In this document: positions 17,675-26,798 of the stretch, piece by piece
How positions within the stretch are numbered: position 1 is the first letter of the stretch
How the letters are laid out: each line of letters opens with the position of its first letter
Assembly (NCBI RefSeq): GCF_900143205.1
Contig: NZ_FRDH01000014.1
Location: 1 to 64,000 of the forward strand
Direction of reading: 5' to 3'
Origin: Butyrivibrio hungatei DSM 14810
GTDB taxonomy: Bacteria; Bacillota; Clostridia; Lachnospirales; Lachnospiraceae
Length of the DNA: 64,000 nucleotides
Notes under the pieces: generated by a model
What the model was told of the DNA's origin: nothing
The model's database searches: none
The model's input: only the letters and a program-made list of their open reading frames with translations
Translations under genes and position numbers: made by a program

Positions 17675-18004
17675 TCACTCTAAATACTCAATAGTTTTTC
17701 CATGTGCCTTAGCATATTCTATCTCTGACTTTGTGCTCTCTCCAATATAACCACCAACATTGATAACATAAATAGAATCAGCCATATCTATCTTGCGCTT
17801 GTGCATATCATCAAGCATTTCCTTAGTCTTGGTGAGAGTCCCTTCGTCCATATTCTCCCAGACTTCCTGATCTCCTGAATGACCAAAGAGGCCAACGCTG
17901 ATCACTATATTCCCTTCCAATGTAAGCCTCTTCTGAGCTTCCATAAATTCATCTTTAAAGCGAGTGCTTCCGCATAATGTTATTACTGGATAATTTCCAA
18001 CCAT
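17675..18004 (-). CDS. Nucleoside 2-deoxyribosyltransferase-like protein
   Basis: A 109-residue protein beginning YPVITLCGSTRF, followed by a conserved acidic patch and ending with a VINVGGYIGESTKSEIEYA segment. This is the pattern of the nucleoside 2-deoxyribosyltransferase / DUF4406 superfamily, which uses a catalytic Glu in the G-x-x-G-E-S region. The ATG at 18004 is preferred because AAGGTG lies upstream. Related folds handle modified nucleotides and occur near defence genes, but a specific role is not shown here. Confidence 0.75.
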   Translation of the reverse strand: MVGNYPVITLCGSTRFKDEFMEAQKRLTLEGNIVISVGLFGHSGDQEVWENMDEGTLTKTKEMLDDMHKRKIDMADSIYVINVGGYIGESTKSEIEYAKAHGKTIEYLE

Positions 18005-18088
18005 GCTTTTCACCTTATCATGTATTAAGTCTGATGTAATGCCCTTATAATCAATGATAACATTAATACTATTTCCTGTAACATAGGA

Positions 18089-18116
18089 AAAGAGCTATCT
18101 ATAGCGATAGCTCTTT
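18089..18116 (-). terminator. Hairpin terminator after the Ser/Lys-rich gene
   Basis: AAAGAGCTATC pairs with GATAGCTCTTT across a 6-base loop. It lies 7 bp past the stop codon. The U-tract is short. Confidence 0.6.
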
Positions 18117-18122
18117 AACATC

Positions 18123-18500
18123 TTAGTGGTGATCATACCAGTAATCTTCTGCTGCATCATATGCTTCGTCTTCATCATCGTAGTCATCTTCGTAATCATA
18201 GAACTCTTCATACTTGTCATCTGCAAATTCCTGCGCTGATTGGTAATTATGTACATCATAAGAATCGTAGGATTTCTTTGTTGACCTAGAGCTACTCTTC
18301 TTAGATGAATTCTTGCTGCTTGTTGATTTTGACTTAGAAGTACTCTTACTCTTTGACTTTGAACTGTTCTTGCTCTTACTTGATGAATAACTGCTAGCTG
18401 TTTTATTCTTACCAGCTGCTTCTACAGATATTGATGTCATTCCCGCAGCTGTTACAATCATCATTACTGCCATTAGTAAACTTAATAATATTCTCCTCAT
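18123..18500 (-). CDS. Secreted Ser/Lys-rich low-complexity protein
   Basis: 125 residues. A signal peptide (MRRILLSLLMAVMMIVTAAG, cleavage near VEA-AG) precedes a low-complexity Ser/Lys stretch (about 35-78) and an acidic Asp/Glu/Tyr tail (about 85-122). The opposite charges of middle and tail suggest wall association or self-association. No family is recognised. GGAGG lies upstream of the ATG. Confidence 0.7.
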   Translation of the reverse strand: MRRILLSLLMAVMMIVTAAGMTSISVEAAGKNKTASSYSSSKSKNSSKSKSKSTSKSKSTSSKNSSKKSSSRSTKKSYDSYDVHNYQSAQEFADDKYEEFYDYEDDYDDEDEAYDAAEDYWYDHH

Positions 18501-18519
18501 AGTTTAAAACCTCCATTTT

Positions 18520-19746
18520 TCATGTATTCTTGCCGGTACTCAAAGCTTCAAATTTAGCTCTCATTGTAGGATTATTCCTAGTAAGTTTTTTTACACTTAC
18601 ATCATCGACTTTATTAGTAGCAACTCTAAGCTGATTATCAGATCCCAGTAACTCTTTCTTAACTTTTTCCAAATGAGAAATGGTCTTATCAATCTCATCA
18701 ATTGCTTTGTCAAAATGGTCATGCGCAATATCATAATTCCTACCAAAATCACTCTTAAACTGAAGGAGCGAATCCTCAAAGTTTGTAATGTCAATGTCCT
18801 GACTTTTTATATCTGCCAATTCCTGCTTATACGTCAATGCATTCATTGCTGCATTTCGCAGTAATGTAATAATTGGTATGAAACACTGCGGTCTTACTAC
18901 ATACATTTTGTCATATTTATAAGAAACATCTGTTATACCCGCATTATAAAGGTCATTGTCCGACTCCAACAGAGATACTAACACTGCGTATTCACAATTT
19001 TTCTCCCGGCGGTCTTTATCAAGTTCTTTAAAAAAGTCCTCATTCTTATGCTTTGTAAATGTAGTATCCATCTCATTTTTCATTTCAAACATTATAGATA
19101 TGATTTCATTTCCATTTTCATCCTCTTCACGATAAATGAAGTCTCCCTTGCTGCCAGATCTAGCATCGTTATCCTTTTCAAAATATGCATTTGGAAAAGC
19201 CGTAGGACGAAGCTGGTTGAACTGTATCTCACAGTGTTGTTCAAGTGTTTCTCCAACCATCTTAGTTGACATTTTCGTCTTTAAATCCTTATAGAACTCA
19301 ATCTGTTGATCTTTTTCCTTAAGGAGCACCAAAGAATTCTCTTTTTCTGACTGAAGTTCTTTTTCAAGATCATGCATTTCATTTTCAGCATCCTTAACAG
19401 CTTTAAGTACTGCAATCTCCTGCCTAGACTCTGCACTCTCTATCTTACTCTGAAGTTTTTGCTTATCGCCCTCAAGTTTACTCTTGTCAGTCTCAAGCTT
19501 ATCAATCTGCTTTCTTAGCTTCTCCATTTCCTTCTCATGGCTATTTTTCAGTTCAAGGATAACCTCATTACGCATGGCATCCAGCTCTAACTTATGTTTC
19601 TCAGCCATATTCTCTTCAAGTTCCTCAATACGCTTTTCCAGATCCTTATTGAACTCTTTATCTCTTATCTGGCTTATTATTGAACTTAACTCTGCATCAT
19701 CAACGGTAAACGCCTGACCACAATGTGGGCACTTTAACTCTGCCAT
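18520..19746 (-). CDS. DUF2130 (COG4487) protein with zinc ribbon and coiled coil
   Basis: 408 residues. An N-terminal CPHCGQAF half-ribbon is followed by a long coiled coil (about 25-170, Glu/Lys/Leu-rich). The DUF2130 domain follows (GETLEQHCEIQFNQLRP, then GSKGDFIYR and IMFEMKNEMDTT). The D-x(n)-E-x-K arrangement in GDFIYRE to FEMKNE agrees with the predicted restriction-nuclease-like fold of this family. Function is experimentally open. AGGAGG precedes the ATG. The hairpin-rich stretch upstream could be its leader. Confidence 0.85.
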   Translation of the reverse strand: MAELKCPHCGQAFTVDDAELSSIISQIRDKEFNKDLEKRIEELEENMAEKHKLELDAMRNEVILELKNSHEKEMEKLRKQIDKLETDKSKLEGDKQKLQSKIESAESRQEIAVLKAVKDAENEMHDLEKELQSEKENSLVLLKEKDQQIEFYKDLKTKMSTKMVGETLEQHCEIQFNQLRPTAFPNAYFEKDNDARSGSKGDFIYREEDENGNEIISIMFEMKNEMDTTFTKHKNEDFFKELDKDRREKNCEYAVLVSLLESDNDLYNAGITDVSYKYDKMYVVRPQCFIPIITLLRNAAMNALTYKQELADIKSQDIDITNFEDSLLQFKSDFGRNYDIAHDHFDKAIDEIDKTISHLEKVKKELLGSDNQLRVATNKVDDVSVKKLTRNNPTMRAKFEALSTGKNT

Positions 19747-19852
19747 AACTAATATCCTCCTATAAATTACAATGGTTTATAAAAATGTTTATTACTAACT
19801 CAATTAAGAGTTAACTTTAGAAAGTGTTCGGCCAGCTGATCTCTTCTATATC

Positions 19853-20092
19853 CCTCTACCAGCCTAGAGGCTCTATCTATAGAGCATCAGATTTCTACTA
19901 TCCAGAGGAAGGATCATTTCATTCGAAATCTGATTAAACATGAACAACAACAAACAAAAGACAACTTAAAAGAGGTCATACAATGTAAAGAGAACAAAAC
20001 CACAAATGAAAGGAGGTACGTATGACCTCTTTTAAATCGTCTTGAGGAATGTTATCTGCATAGCTATTATGCTTATATATGTATAATAGCCA
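19853..20092. other. Hairpin-rich non-coding region with a seven-codon leader frame
   Basis: The 370-bp gap between the exonuclease and DUF2130 genes holds nested inverted repeats: CCTCTA/TAGAGG (19853-19870), GCTCTAT/ATAGAGC (19870-19885), ATCAGATTTC/GAAATCTGAT (19886-19934), a perfect 15-bp stem 19966-19980 / 20021-20035 with a 40-base loop, and GCTATTAT/ATAATAGC (20063-20090). On the plus strand the loop contains GAAAGGAGG, 5 bases before an ATG that opens a seven-codon frame (MTSFKSS) running through the right arm of the 15-bp stem. This would suit an attenuator-like RNA. The transcribed strand is unknown. Confidence 0.5.
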
Positions 20093-20095
20093 TGC

Positions 20096-20122
20096 ATGTT
20101 CATTAAGTTCCCGAATTATATT
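20096..20122. promoter_or_regulatory. Copy A of a shared operator-like motif
   Basis: GTTC, 11 bases, then GAATTATATT. It matches copies near 20848 and 37906 over about 25 bp (shared core TTCCCGAATTATATT). This copy overlaps the end of the exonuclease gene and adjoins the hairpin-rich region. Confidence 0.5.
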
Positions 20123-20783
20123 AAACTAACGCAAACATCGAAAAATCTATCATTTCTCCCAATGTTTCTAGCTTGGAAGGTTCCATAACTTCTTTTATTT
20201 TCTGAAGAGTTCTATTAAATAAGCTCTCATCTCTGAAAATATGAAGTAACTCCGCAGTATTTCTAGCATCATCCAAAGCATCATGTTCCCTCCCAGAAAA
20301 ATCTACTCCAGCCATTTCTAATGCCATTTTTAGTGACACCTGTCTTTCAAAGCCGAGATGTGAATCAAATTCATCCTGAAAATCAGACCACCTATTGCCT
20401 AGAATCGTGCTTTCCTTTTCTGACATTTCATATCCCTTTAGTAGCATTTCCTTTGAAATCTGATCATAATCTGATTCACTCCAGGCATAGATAATTACCT
20501 CGTCTTCAGGTCCAAAGCACCAACTCGTAAACATTTTAAACGCTTCATTAAAGGCAGGAGCATTTTGAACCATTTCATTGGTTATACCAGTTAGTTTTGT
20601 AATCTTCTTAACTATTCCCGTATTGTACTCTGGCCTAACATATGTGCGAAAAGAAGATATTTCTTTTAAATTTTCATCAAGCATAACAGCGCCAATTTCT
20701 ATTGTTTCCATAGTACAGATGCTTCTTGCCTCTGATTTTGGATTGATATTATTCATTTCTAAATCGACAACTATATGCTTCAT
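20121..20783 (-). CDS. DnaQ-family 3'-5' exonuclease
   Basis: A 220-residue exonuclease with the DEDDh pattern: IVVDLEMNN (Exo I, D and E), a middle Asp in YAWSESDYDQI (Exo II) and EHDALDDARNTAELL (Exo III, H and D). Such stand-alone enzymes degrade DNA or RNA 3' ends. The ATG at 20783 follows AAGGAGG and gives the conventional N-terminus MKHIVVDLE; the upstream extension is not expected to be translated. The gene is divergent from the WYL pair. Confidence 0.85.
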   Translation of the reverse strand: MKHIVVDLEMNNINPKSEARSICTMETIEIGAVMLDENLKEISSFRTYVRPEYNTGIVKKITKLTGITNEMVQNAPAFNEAFKMFTSWCFGPEDEVIIYAWSESDYDQISKEMLLKGYEMSEKESTILGNRWSDFQDEFDSHLGFERQVSLKMALEMAGVDFSGREHDALDDARNTAELLHIFRDESLFNRTLQKIKEVMEPSKLETLGEMIDFSMFALV

Positions 20784-20840
20784 GTGATTCCTCCTTAATA
20801 AATTGTTTTTTGTGTCGTTCCTTATATGTAGATAGTACGC

Positions 20841-20871
20841 TGTTATATTCATCTAAAATCCGAATTATATA
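20841..20871. promoter_or_regulatory. Copy B of the shared motif, in front of the WYL genes
   Basis: TGTTATATTCATC, a 6-base stretch, then CCGAATTATAT. The core is ATTC-(11)-GAAT, as in copy C. It lies directly upstream of a possible promoter (TTGTTA at 20872, 16-base spacer, TAAAAT at 20894) for the WYL operon, where an autoregulator would bind. Confidence 0.6.
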
Positions 20872-20927
20872 TTGTTATTTCATTTAAATGCCTTAAAATA
20901 TAGATAGATTCTTTTTTTGAGGTGAAT

Positions 20928-22283
20928 ATGGCAAAGACAGATTACAAAAAAATGGTATTGGAATATCTCCAAAACCATTCAAATGAAGACATTAGCAGAA
21001 TACAGCTTATTTCAGAATGTGGCATTTCTAAATCTAGACTAAGCGAAGTATTAAAATCCATAAAAAATGATGGTTACACGATCATTTCCCCCGCTAGAAG
21101 TGGTCTGATCAAATTGGAGACAAAGGATAATCAGATAATTCTTCCAACGATAAATGACAGAGATATTCGCATGTGGTTTATCATCTTTCTTCTAGCACGC
21201 TTTGGGAAACTATCTTTCAGAGACCTCGTCTTAAAATCCTTAAAAGTCAAAGACTACGAATCTGATTATTCTTTGAAACTAAATACAAAAAAAGTATTTG
21301 ATGACAATCATCTTATAAAGTCACTTCGTTCAGAAATGACAGACCCTTATCTCGATGCACCCGATATTGATGTGGCTTCCAACTGTATTTCAGTCACCAC
21401 TTTGCGAAAAGACCTTTCTGTTCTCAGAAAACTTGGCCTTGTTTCAACAAAAGGATCTCCCAAAGCAAAATATGAATTAACCAGAAAAGCCACTTTCATA
21501 ATATCTGTCTCCACGGACAGTTTATTTGAATTTTGTCAAAAATACGAAGAGCATATAACTACAACCTCTGAGCTTTTGCCTGTAAAACATGCTTACAAGA
21601 AAATTCAAAACATTATTTCATGGGATAGTGATGATCATGAGCAACGACGTTTTGGAAAACTAAACCAGATCAATCAAAAACAGATTGATAAATTCAATGA
21701 TTTTATTAGCCATCCATATAAAGAGAATCGCATAACAATCCATTCTTCTTATAATGGCAGAGAACGTCATGATACGATTTCAGTTGGTCTGCTCTTCTAT
21801 AGCGTAGAAACAGGCGCTTTTTATGCTTTGTGCAAGAACCACACACAAAACAGAATAGAAGCTGACAGGCTTGACTTTGTTGGCCATATTACCGACACCG
21901 ATGAAGTTAATTCCATATTCCACTCTCCTGATTATTACAAAATATATGACGAAATGTTTGCTGCCGGTTTTGAACCTAATATTCATCACGTGAAGATACT
22001 TCTTCAAGAATTTGGAAATGTCATTCCCCGATTTAAAAGCCTTGCCAGTATACGAAAAAATGCCTCAATCCGCCCGATAAATTCCCCGTCAGATGACTGC
22101 GCCTATAAATTCGTATATGAAGACAACATTCGTGGTCTCGACGATTTTGCAAGATTTCTTAGGAGTTTTGGCTACTCTGTCTTAGCTGTAGAGCCACAAG
22201 AATTGAAAGAAAAAATGATGAACACATACAACAGAACACTCGAAAAATACAATCATTTAGAGGAAAAATTCTTACATGAATAA
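20928..22283 (+). CDS. WYL-domain transcriptional regulator 1
   Basis: 451 residues. A winged helix-turn-helix sits at residues about 5-60 (ISRIQLISECGISKSRLSEV), and a second DNA-binding-like segment at about 160-195 (TLRKDLSVLRKLGLVSTKG). The WYL domain at about 270-345 shows RITIHSSYNGRERHDTISVG to FYALCKNHTQNRIEADRLD, and a WCX-like end follows. Proteins of this build (BrxR, CapW) repress phage-defence operons and bind their own promoter region. The ATG follows GAGGTG at a short spacing. It overlaps the next gene by 8 bases. Confidence 0.88.
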   Translation: MAKTDYKKMVLEYLQNHSNEDISRIQLISECGISKSRLSEVLKSIKNDGYTIISPARSGLIKLETKDNQIILPTINDRDIRMWFIIFLLARFGKLSFRDLVLKSLKVKDYESDYSLKLNTKKVFDDNHLIKSLRSEMTDPYLDAPDIDVASNCISVTTLRKDLSVLRKLGLVSTKGSPKAKYELTRKATFIISVSTDSLFEFCQKYEEHITTTSELLPVKHAYKKIQNIISWDSDDHEQRRFGKLNQINQKQIDKFNDFISHPYKENRITIHSSYNGRERHDTISVGLLFYSVETGAFYALCKNHTQNRIEADRLDFVGHITDTDEVNSIFHSPDYYKIYDEMFAAGFEPNIHHVKILLQEFGNVIPRFKSLASIRKNASIRPINSPSDDCAYKFVYEDNIRGLDDFARFLRSFGYSVLAVEPQELKEKMMNTYNRTLEKYNHLEEKFLHE

Positions 22284-23301
22284 TATCACCACTTTTGACA
22301 TTATTAGCGATTTAATATCTCTCATTAATTCTGAAGAGTTTGATGCTACCATCCCTACTCTTTCAAAATACTGTAACATTCCTATAGAATACACGCGTAG
22401 ATTCATTCTTCATGCCATGAGTAATAATATTCTGTCTGCATGCATCAGTGGTGAAGATATAGAATCATCAGACCTAGATTACTCCGTTATTGAAGAGTAT
22501 CTAGATGACGAAGAACTCTTTTCAGAAAAACTTCTTTCCGGAAAATATGACCATATAATATGGACTATTGACCTTAAAGTATTACCCCCAGCCGAAGACC
22601 AACTTATTGGGTTAAGTCCGCTGGAATTAAGTGCAATTCAGAACCTGGGCGAATCAAAAATGTCATTCAAGCATGGCGGAATATATGAACGTAAAGACAA
22701 TACAAGCACAGTTGATAAAAGCATCAGAAAGAACCAAGAAGTAATACAAACTGCCATTCAAAATCATTCAAAAATCTCTTTTAGCTACAAAAACAGAGAC
22801 GGGAGAGTCGAAAGCCATGAAGGATTCCCAATAAATATCTCAACAAATGTCGTTGATAACTGGATTTATTTTGAACTCGCAAATAATTATAATTATCGTT
22901 TAGATAGAGTCACTTCAACAATAAAACTCATTAATGACGGACAGCCTTTTCCCATAATTAATGACAATCCAAAGAAAAAATACATGTGGGGATCTTTCTT
23001 CAACGAATCCTCCGAGCCAGAACATGTAAAACTAGTAATTACAGATATAACCACAAATATTATTCAAAAAATTGAAAACGACACCCAGCATCGCAAAGGT
23101 ATCTGTCACTTTTATAAAAAGGGCGAGTTCTATTACTACGAAGATTACATCATCGGAATTTCAGAATTTCAAAGATGGCTCAGAGGATATGGTTCATCAA
23201 TTCAAGTAATAGAGCCTCTCTACCTTAGAGAAAAAATGATTGATTCAGCAAAAACAGCTTTGGATTACTACACTAAGTCAAATCTTTGGAAAGATCTCTA
23301 G
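22276..23301 (+). CDS. WYL-domain transcriptional regulator 2
   Basis: 341 residues. A shorter N-terminal winged helix region (about 1-60) is followed by a WYL core at about 155-215 (KISFSYKNRDGRVESHEGFP to NYNYRLDRVTSTIKLI) and a WCX C-terminus (EFQRWLRGYGSSIQVIEP). It is co-translated with regulator 1. Two consecutive WYL proteins probably act as a pair or heteromer controlling the defence operon that converges on them. A terminator ends the transcript. Confidence 0.85.
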   Translation: MNNITTFDIISDLISLINSEEFDATIPTLSKYCNIPIEYTRRFILHAMSNNILSACISGEDIESSDLDYSVIEEYLDDEELFSEKLLSGKYDHIIWTIDLKVLPPAEDQLIGLSPLELSAIQNLGESKMSFKHGGIYERKDNTSTVDKSIRKNQEVIQTAIQNHSKISFSYKNRDGRVESHEGFPINISTNVVDNWIYFELANNYNYRLDRVTSTIKLINDGQPFPIINDNPKKKYMWGSFFNESSEPEHVKLVITDITTNIIQKIENDTQHRKGICHFYKKGEFYYYEDYIIGISEFQRWLRGYGSSIQVIEPLYLREKMIDSAKTALDYYTKSNLWKDL

Positions 23302-23316
23302 ACAAATACAAAATAT

Positions 23317-23342
23317 AAGGGGAGCCAATATGCTCCCCTTTC
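23317..23342. terminator. Bidirectional terminator between WYL and defence operons
   Basis: AAGGGGAGC / GCTCCCCTT with a 6-base loop, between two convergent stop codons. Confidence 0.7.
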
Positions 23343-23344
23343 CG

Positions 23345-25462
23345 TTATCGATCAAGTTCGAATGGAATAATTCTTATCGCTTCATCTTTATCATTATCAG
23401 CTAACTGGATGACCAAATATACATACTCTTCTGCTACATCTGCCGATACTGTTAAAGTACATTCAGACTCCTGTCCTACATAAATTGTTTCACTCTGAAC
23501 AGTGCTAACCTTCTTATATGATGAATCCACAAAAAACAGCTGTACTTCACAACTGTCACTCTGCGAAACACTCTCTTTTACAGCAGTGAGCTTTACAGTT
23601 ATACTTTCTGAAGAAATGCACTCAAAAATATTTTTGCATATTATTGCCGGATTATTCGCATTAGATATTGCAAGTTTTAGTGGTTTGAGCATTATTGCCT
23701 GGCCACTGTCATCCGTTCCCAATTTTGCGCCATACTCATCCAACACATTACTAAGGCGATTAATACCATCCAATAATTCTTCTTTCTCTTCTGTGTTCAT
23801 TTTGCCAAATGTATTTTCATCTACTTCAGCCATTAGTGAAACACTTTTAGTTACATTCTCAATTGGCTTTAATAATGCCTTCTTTTCTTTTGAGCTTTGC
23901 AAAGATTGTTCTATAGAATTTCTTAGTTTTTCTTTCAGAATTGCATTATTATTAGCAAAATCGTCAAGATCATTTTTACTTGTAACTTCTATAGCATCGA
24001 ACTTTTCATGTATCAGATTGTTAATGTCTTTTTGATTATCAAAGTACTCCCTGTAGGCATTGTCACTAACAAGTTTTTTAATATCACGTATAAACTTCCT
24101 TTGATCTCGATTTGCCTGTAGCAAAACATTATTAAATACAATATTCTTTAATTGCTCCTTGTCTTCTTCACTCAATTTATTTAAAACAGGAAGCATTTCA
24201 TCGAAAACACTATATACTTGATATTCTCTAGCAATATAATACCGTTCTGGCAACCTGACATATTCCATGAATTCAACAATTATTCTTGCTATATCTATTC
24301 TCTTCTGCACTTCTGAAACTGATTCTTCGGTGCTGCTTGCATATTCCTCTATAGTTAGCAAATGAGTCTGATATACATCTTTATATGTTCCTATAGCATA
24401 ATCAATCAGATCATAATCGACTTTCTTTTCCTCTCCATGCTGAATAGCAAGCTCAAGCAACTTGATTTTTTTCTTATCAGCCTCAGCATCCACATCTATT
24501 AATACAGTCTCAAAATACTGAGTATCAGTACTCTCCCTGCCAATTCTCCGCAGACATGTATAACGTCTGTTACCATCGACTATTCGCCCATCAATGAGCG
24601 TTACTCCTGGTTCCCTTTGTCCGTATCGAAGAATATTTTTTTGGGTTTTCTTAATTGCGTCAGGATTACTCTCATATACAAATTCTTCAACGATGTTGTT
24701 ATATTCTTCACGTTTTAATGAAGCCAAAGAATCCATACCATTCTCAGCGCAATACCTTGAAATCCAAGTTCCTACACGGTCATTCTGATCATTGTAATAC
24801 AAATAATCCAGCCTTACCTTATAGATAGGATAAGCCTGAACTTTACCACCTAGAGTTATTTTTTTAGTTAATGTTGTCTTTTTTACTACTTCAGTTCCAA
24901 CCAAGTCTTTCAGGTTCTTTATTGAGCCTTCCGGCAAGTCCTCTACCTCAACATTGGTCGGAACATCTATAGAAGTAGGTCCATCAATTATGAATGCTTC
25001 ATTCCCACCATTTCGGACCACCTTATATATTTCTTTTATTTTTTCTGCAGAATCTGTATCTATATATTTACACAGTCTAAGCATTGTATCTAATGCTCTT
25101 TCTGCGTCCTGCTGTTCTATGTCTTTTCGACCAATATGTGCTTTAGCATTTCTTACACCTAATAACTCATGTACATAGTTACTGCAGATTCGAGAATTGT
25201 CGCCAAATGAATCTTCAAAAACCTCACGCCATCTCCATGTAATTATTTTTATACACCTTGCGAAATCCAAAGAGTCTATGAGCTCTTCATCGCTTCCATC
25301 TGTTGGTAATGCAGGAGCAGCATTATAAAACATCCCTAATATCTCATTCCACCAGTTAGAACGATACACCCTTTTCATATTTTTCTCGATAAAATCTGCA
25401 AGAACATGTAAAAGAATATCACTTCCCTCTTGTACATAAGCACTATACAACTTTTTTGCCAT
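23345..25462 (-). CDS. HEPN (Swt1-like)-ParB/Srx fusion protein
   Basis: 705 residues, last gene of the defence operon. Residues 60-145 fit a Swt1-type HEPN domain, with the R-x4-H RNase motif in GVRNAKAH (R104, H109) and the conserved ALDTMLRL helix after it. Residues about 205-310 fit a ParB/Srx-like domain, with GVTLIDGRIVDGNRRYTCL and the DGNRR nucleotide-site motif at 296-300. The rest (about 310-700) is helical and then beta-rich, without a name I can give. HEPN domains are often toxic RNases in defence systems. AGGAGG precedes the ATG, 30 bp after the methyltransferase. Confidence 0.8.
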   Translation of the reverse strand: MAKKLYSAYVQEGSDILLHVLADFIEKNMKRVYRSNWWNEILGMFYNAAPALPTDGSDEELIDSLDFARCIKIITWRWREVFEDSFGDNSRICSNYVHELLGVRNAKAHIGRKDIEQQDAERALDTMLRLCKYIDTDSAEKIKEIYKVVRNGGNEAFIIDGPTSIDVPTNVEVEDLPEGSIKNLKDLVGTEVVKKTTLTKKITLGGKVQAYPIYKVRLDYLYYNDQNDRVGTWISRYCAENGMDSLASLKREEYNNIVEEFVYESNPDAIKKTQKNILRYGQREPGVTLIDGRIVDGNRRYTCLRRIGRESTDTQYFETVLIDVDAEADKKKIKLLELAIQHGEEKKVDYDLIDYAIGTYKDVYQTHLLTIEEYASSTEESVSEVQKRIDIARIIVEFMEYVRLPERYYIAREYQVYSVFDEMLPVLNKLSEEDKEQLKNIVFNNVLLQANRDQRKFIRDIKKLVSDNAYREYFDNQKDINNLIHEKFDAIEVTSKNDLDDFANNNAILKEKLRNSIEQSLQSSKEKKALLKPIENVTKSVSLMAEVDENTFGKMNTEEKEELLDGINRLSNVLDEYGAKLGTDDSGQAIMLKPLKLAISNANNPAIICKNIFECISSESITVKLTAVKESVSQSDSCEVQLFFVDSSYKKVSTVQSETIYVGQESECTLTVSADVAEEYVYLVIQLADNDKDEAIRIIPFELDR

Positions 25463-25492
25463 ACTTCCTCCTAAATATACAATAATGATATC

Positions 25493-26794
25493 TTACGCGT
25501 GATCCCTATGAAACTCGCTTCCATTAAATTCATATGCATTCAAATCTGAAGACACAAGCCTGTTCATCTCAACAAGCTGTTTAAATATTGCCTCCAAAAC
25601 ATCTACACAGATACTATTTCCCGCCATCTTTATAAGCTTTTCATTTGTTAAAAGCCTAGTATTCTTCTTAAACTCAGGATTGTCAGATATAACCGCATCG
25701 TAATCATATTCATCAAATCCCATAAGCATGAAGCATTCTCTTGGTGTCAGATATCTCCACTTTGATTTCCCTTCTCTTCCACTGTCATATGTTATCAATC
25801 CAGAATTGGGATTCCTGTCTTGCTTTGTAGTCACGGTATTAACATAAATTTCGTTTATCTTTCTGCCATCATAAAGCATGTCATTTTCCTGGTAAATCTT
25901 CACACGTGAAGGAGTATCATTGGGTTGACTTGCATTAGCTTCTTCTCTGTAGCATTTTTTTCTATAATCCAGTTTCAAAACGTCTCTGAGATAGAATTTT
26001 CTAGATCTATACCTACGAGCTATTAAATCCTCCTCTAGATTATTCTCTGAAAAATACTTATCTATCAGTGCTTCCTTTGCTGAATCACCCCCGCAAAGTA
26101 CACTAATCATATATGCCCTCTCTCGCTTTTGGGGAACGCCAAAATTCTTAGCATTTAGCCTGTAGATATGATTTACATATCCCATGCTTACTAATGTATC
26201 TTTCCAATCATCAAAGTCTCTTTTATGTGTTGTGGACAATATATTGGTTACATTTTCCATAACCAAAAACTTAGGAAGTTGTCTATTAGCTGAATGCATT
26301 TCCTTTAATATACGCTCTACTTCCCATAGCATTCCCGATCTATTATGAGCATCTCTTGCTATTCCACTCTTATTTCCATGCCAGCATCCACATAAAGAAA
26401 GGTCCTGACACGGGAATGAATATGTCAACAAATCAGCTCCTTCATATATGTCAGAGCCATGAACATCGGTAATACTTACAAAATTTCTAGTCTGTTTTAT
26501 TGCAGCATAAAGCAAGCGCCTGAATTCTGGAGTGAGTCTATTAAACGCATACTCTGATATTGGCTTTTTCCCATCCAAGCTCAATGTTGTATTACGTAAG
26601 AAAGTCTCAATCTCCTCATCTGTTTTTTCTTTACAGGCGCTAACATCAATTACACCCTTATGAATTCGGCAGTACGCTATTATCGCATTAATGTCCCAGT
26701 CACAGGTATTTACAATCTCATATTTAATACCTAATCGTTCTAATGCTTTAGCCTGTGCTCCTATACCACTAAAAGTCTCTATTACTCTAAACAT
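25493..26794 (-). CDS. C5 cytosine DNA methyltransferase 2
   Basis: 433 residues with all key C5-MTase motifs: FSGIGA (I), TYSFPCQDLSLCG (IV, catalytic Cys about 131), MENVTNI (VI), QKRERAYMI (VIII), LTPRECFMLMGF (IX) and KMAGNSICVDVLEAI (X). The distance from motif I to IV is longer than in small enzymes, owing to an insert of about 50 residues. It starts 4 bp behind the DUF4420-like nuclease gene and is therefore coupled to it. It would protect host sites and guide restriction. The target sequence cannot be read from the protein. Confidence 0.92.
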   Translation of the reverse strand: MFRVIETFSGIGAQAKALERLGIKYEIVNTCDWDINAIIAYCRIHKGVIDVSACKEKTDEEIETFLRNTTLSLDGKKPISEYAFNRLTPEFRRLLYAAIKQTRNFVSITDVHGSDIYEGADLLTYSFPCQDLSLCGCWHGNKSGIARDAHNRSGMLWEVERILKEMHSANRQLPKFLVMENVTNILSTTHKRDFDDWKDTLVSMGYVNHIYRLNAKNFGVPQKRERAYMISVLCGGDSAKEALIDKYFSENNLEEDLIARRYRSRKFYLRDVLKLDYRKKCYREEANASQPNDTPSRVKIYQENDMLYDGRKINEIYVNTVTTKQDRNPNSGLITYDSGREGKSKWRYLTPRECFMLMGFDEYDYDAVISDNPEFKKNTRLLTNEKLIKMAGNSICVDVLEAIFKQLVEMNRLVSSDLNAYEFNGSEFHRDHA

Positions 26795-26798
26795 ATTA

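Noticed and set aside
19853..20092. Retron ncRNA or group II intron fragment
   Set aside because: No reverse transcriptase gene lies nearby and no intron domain V sequence is visible.
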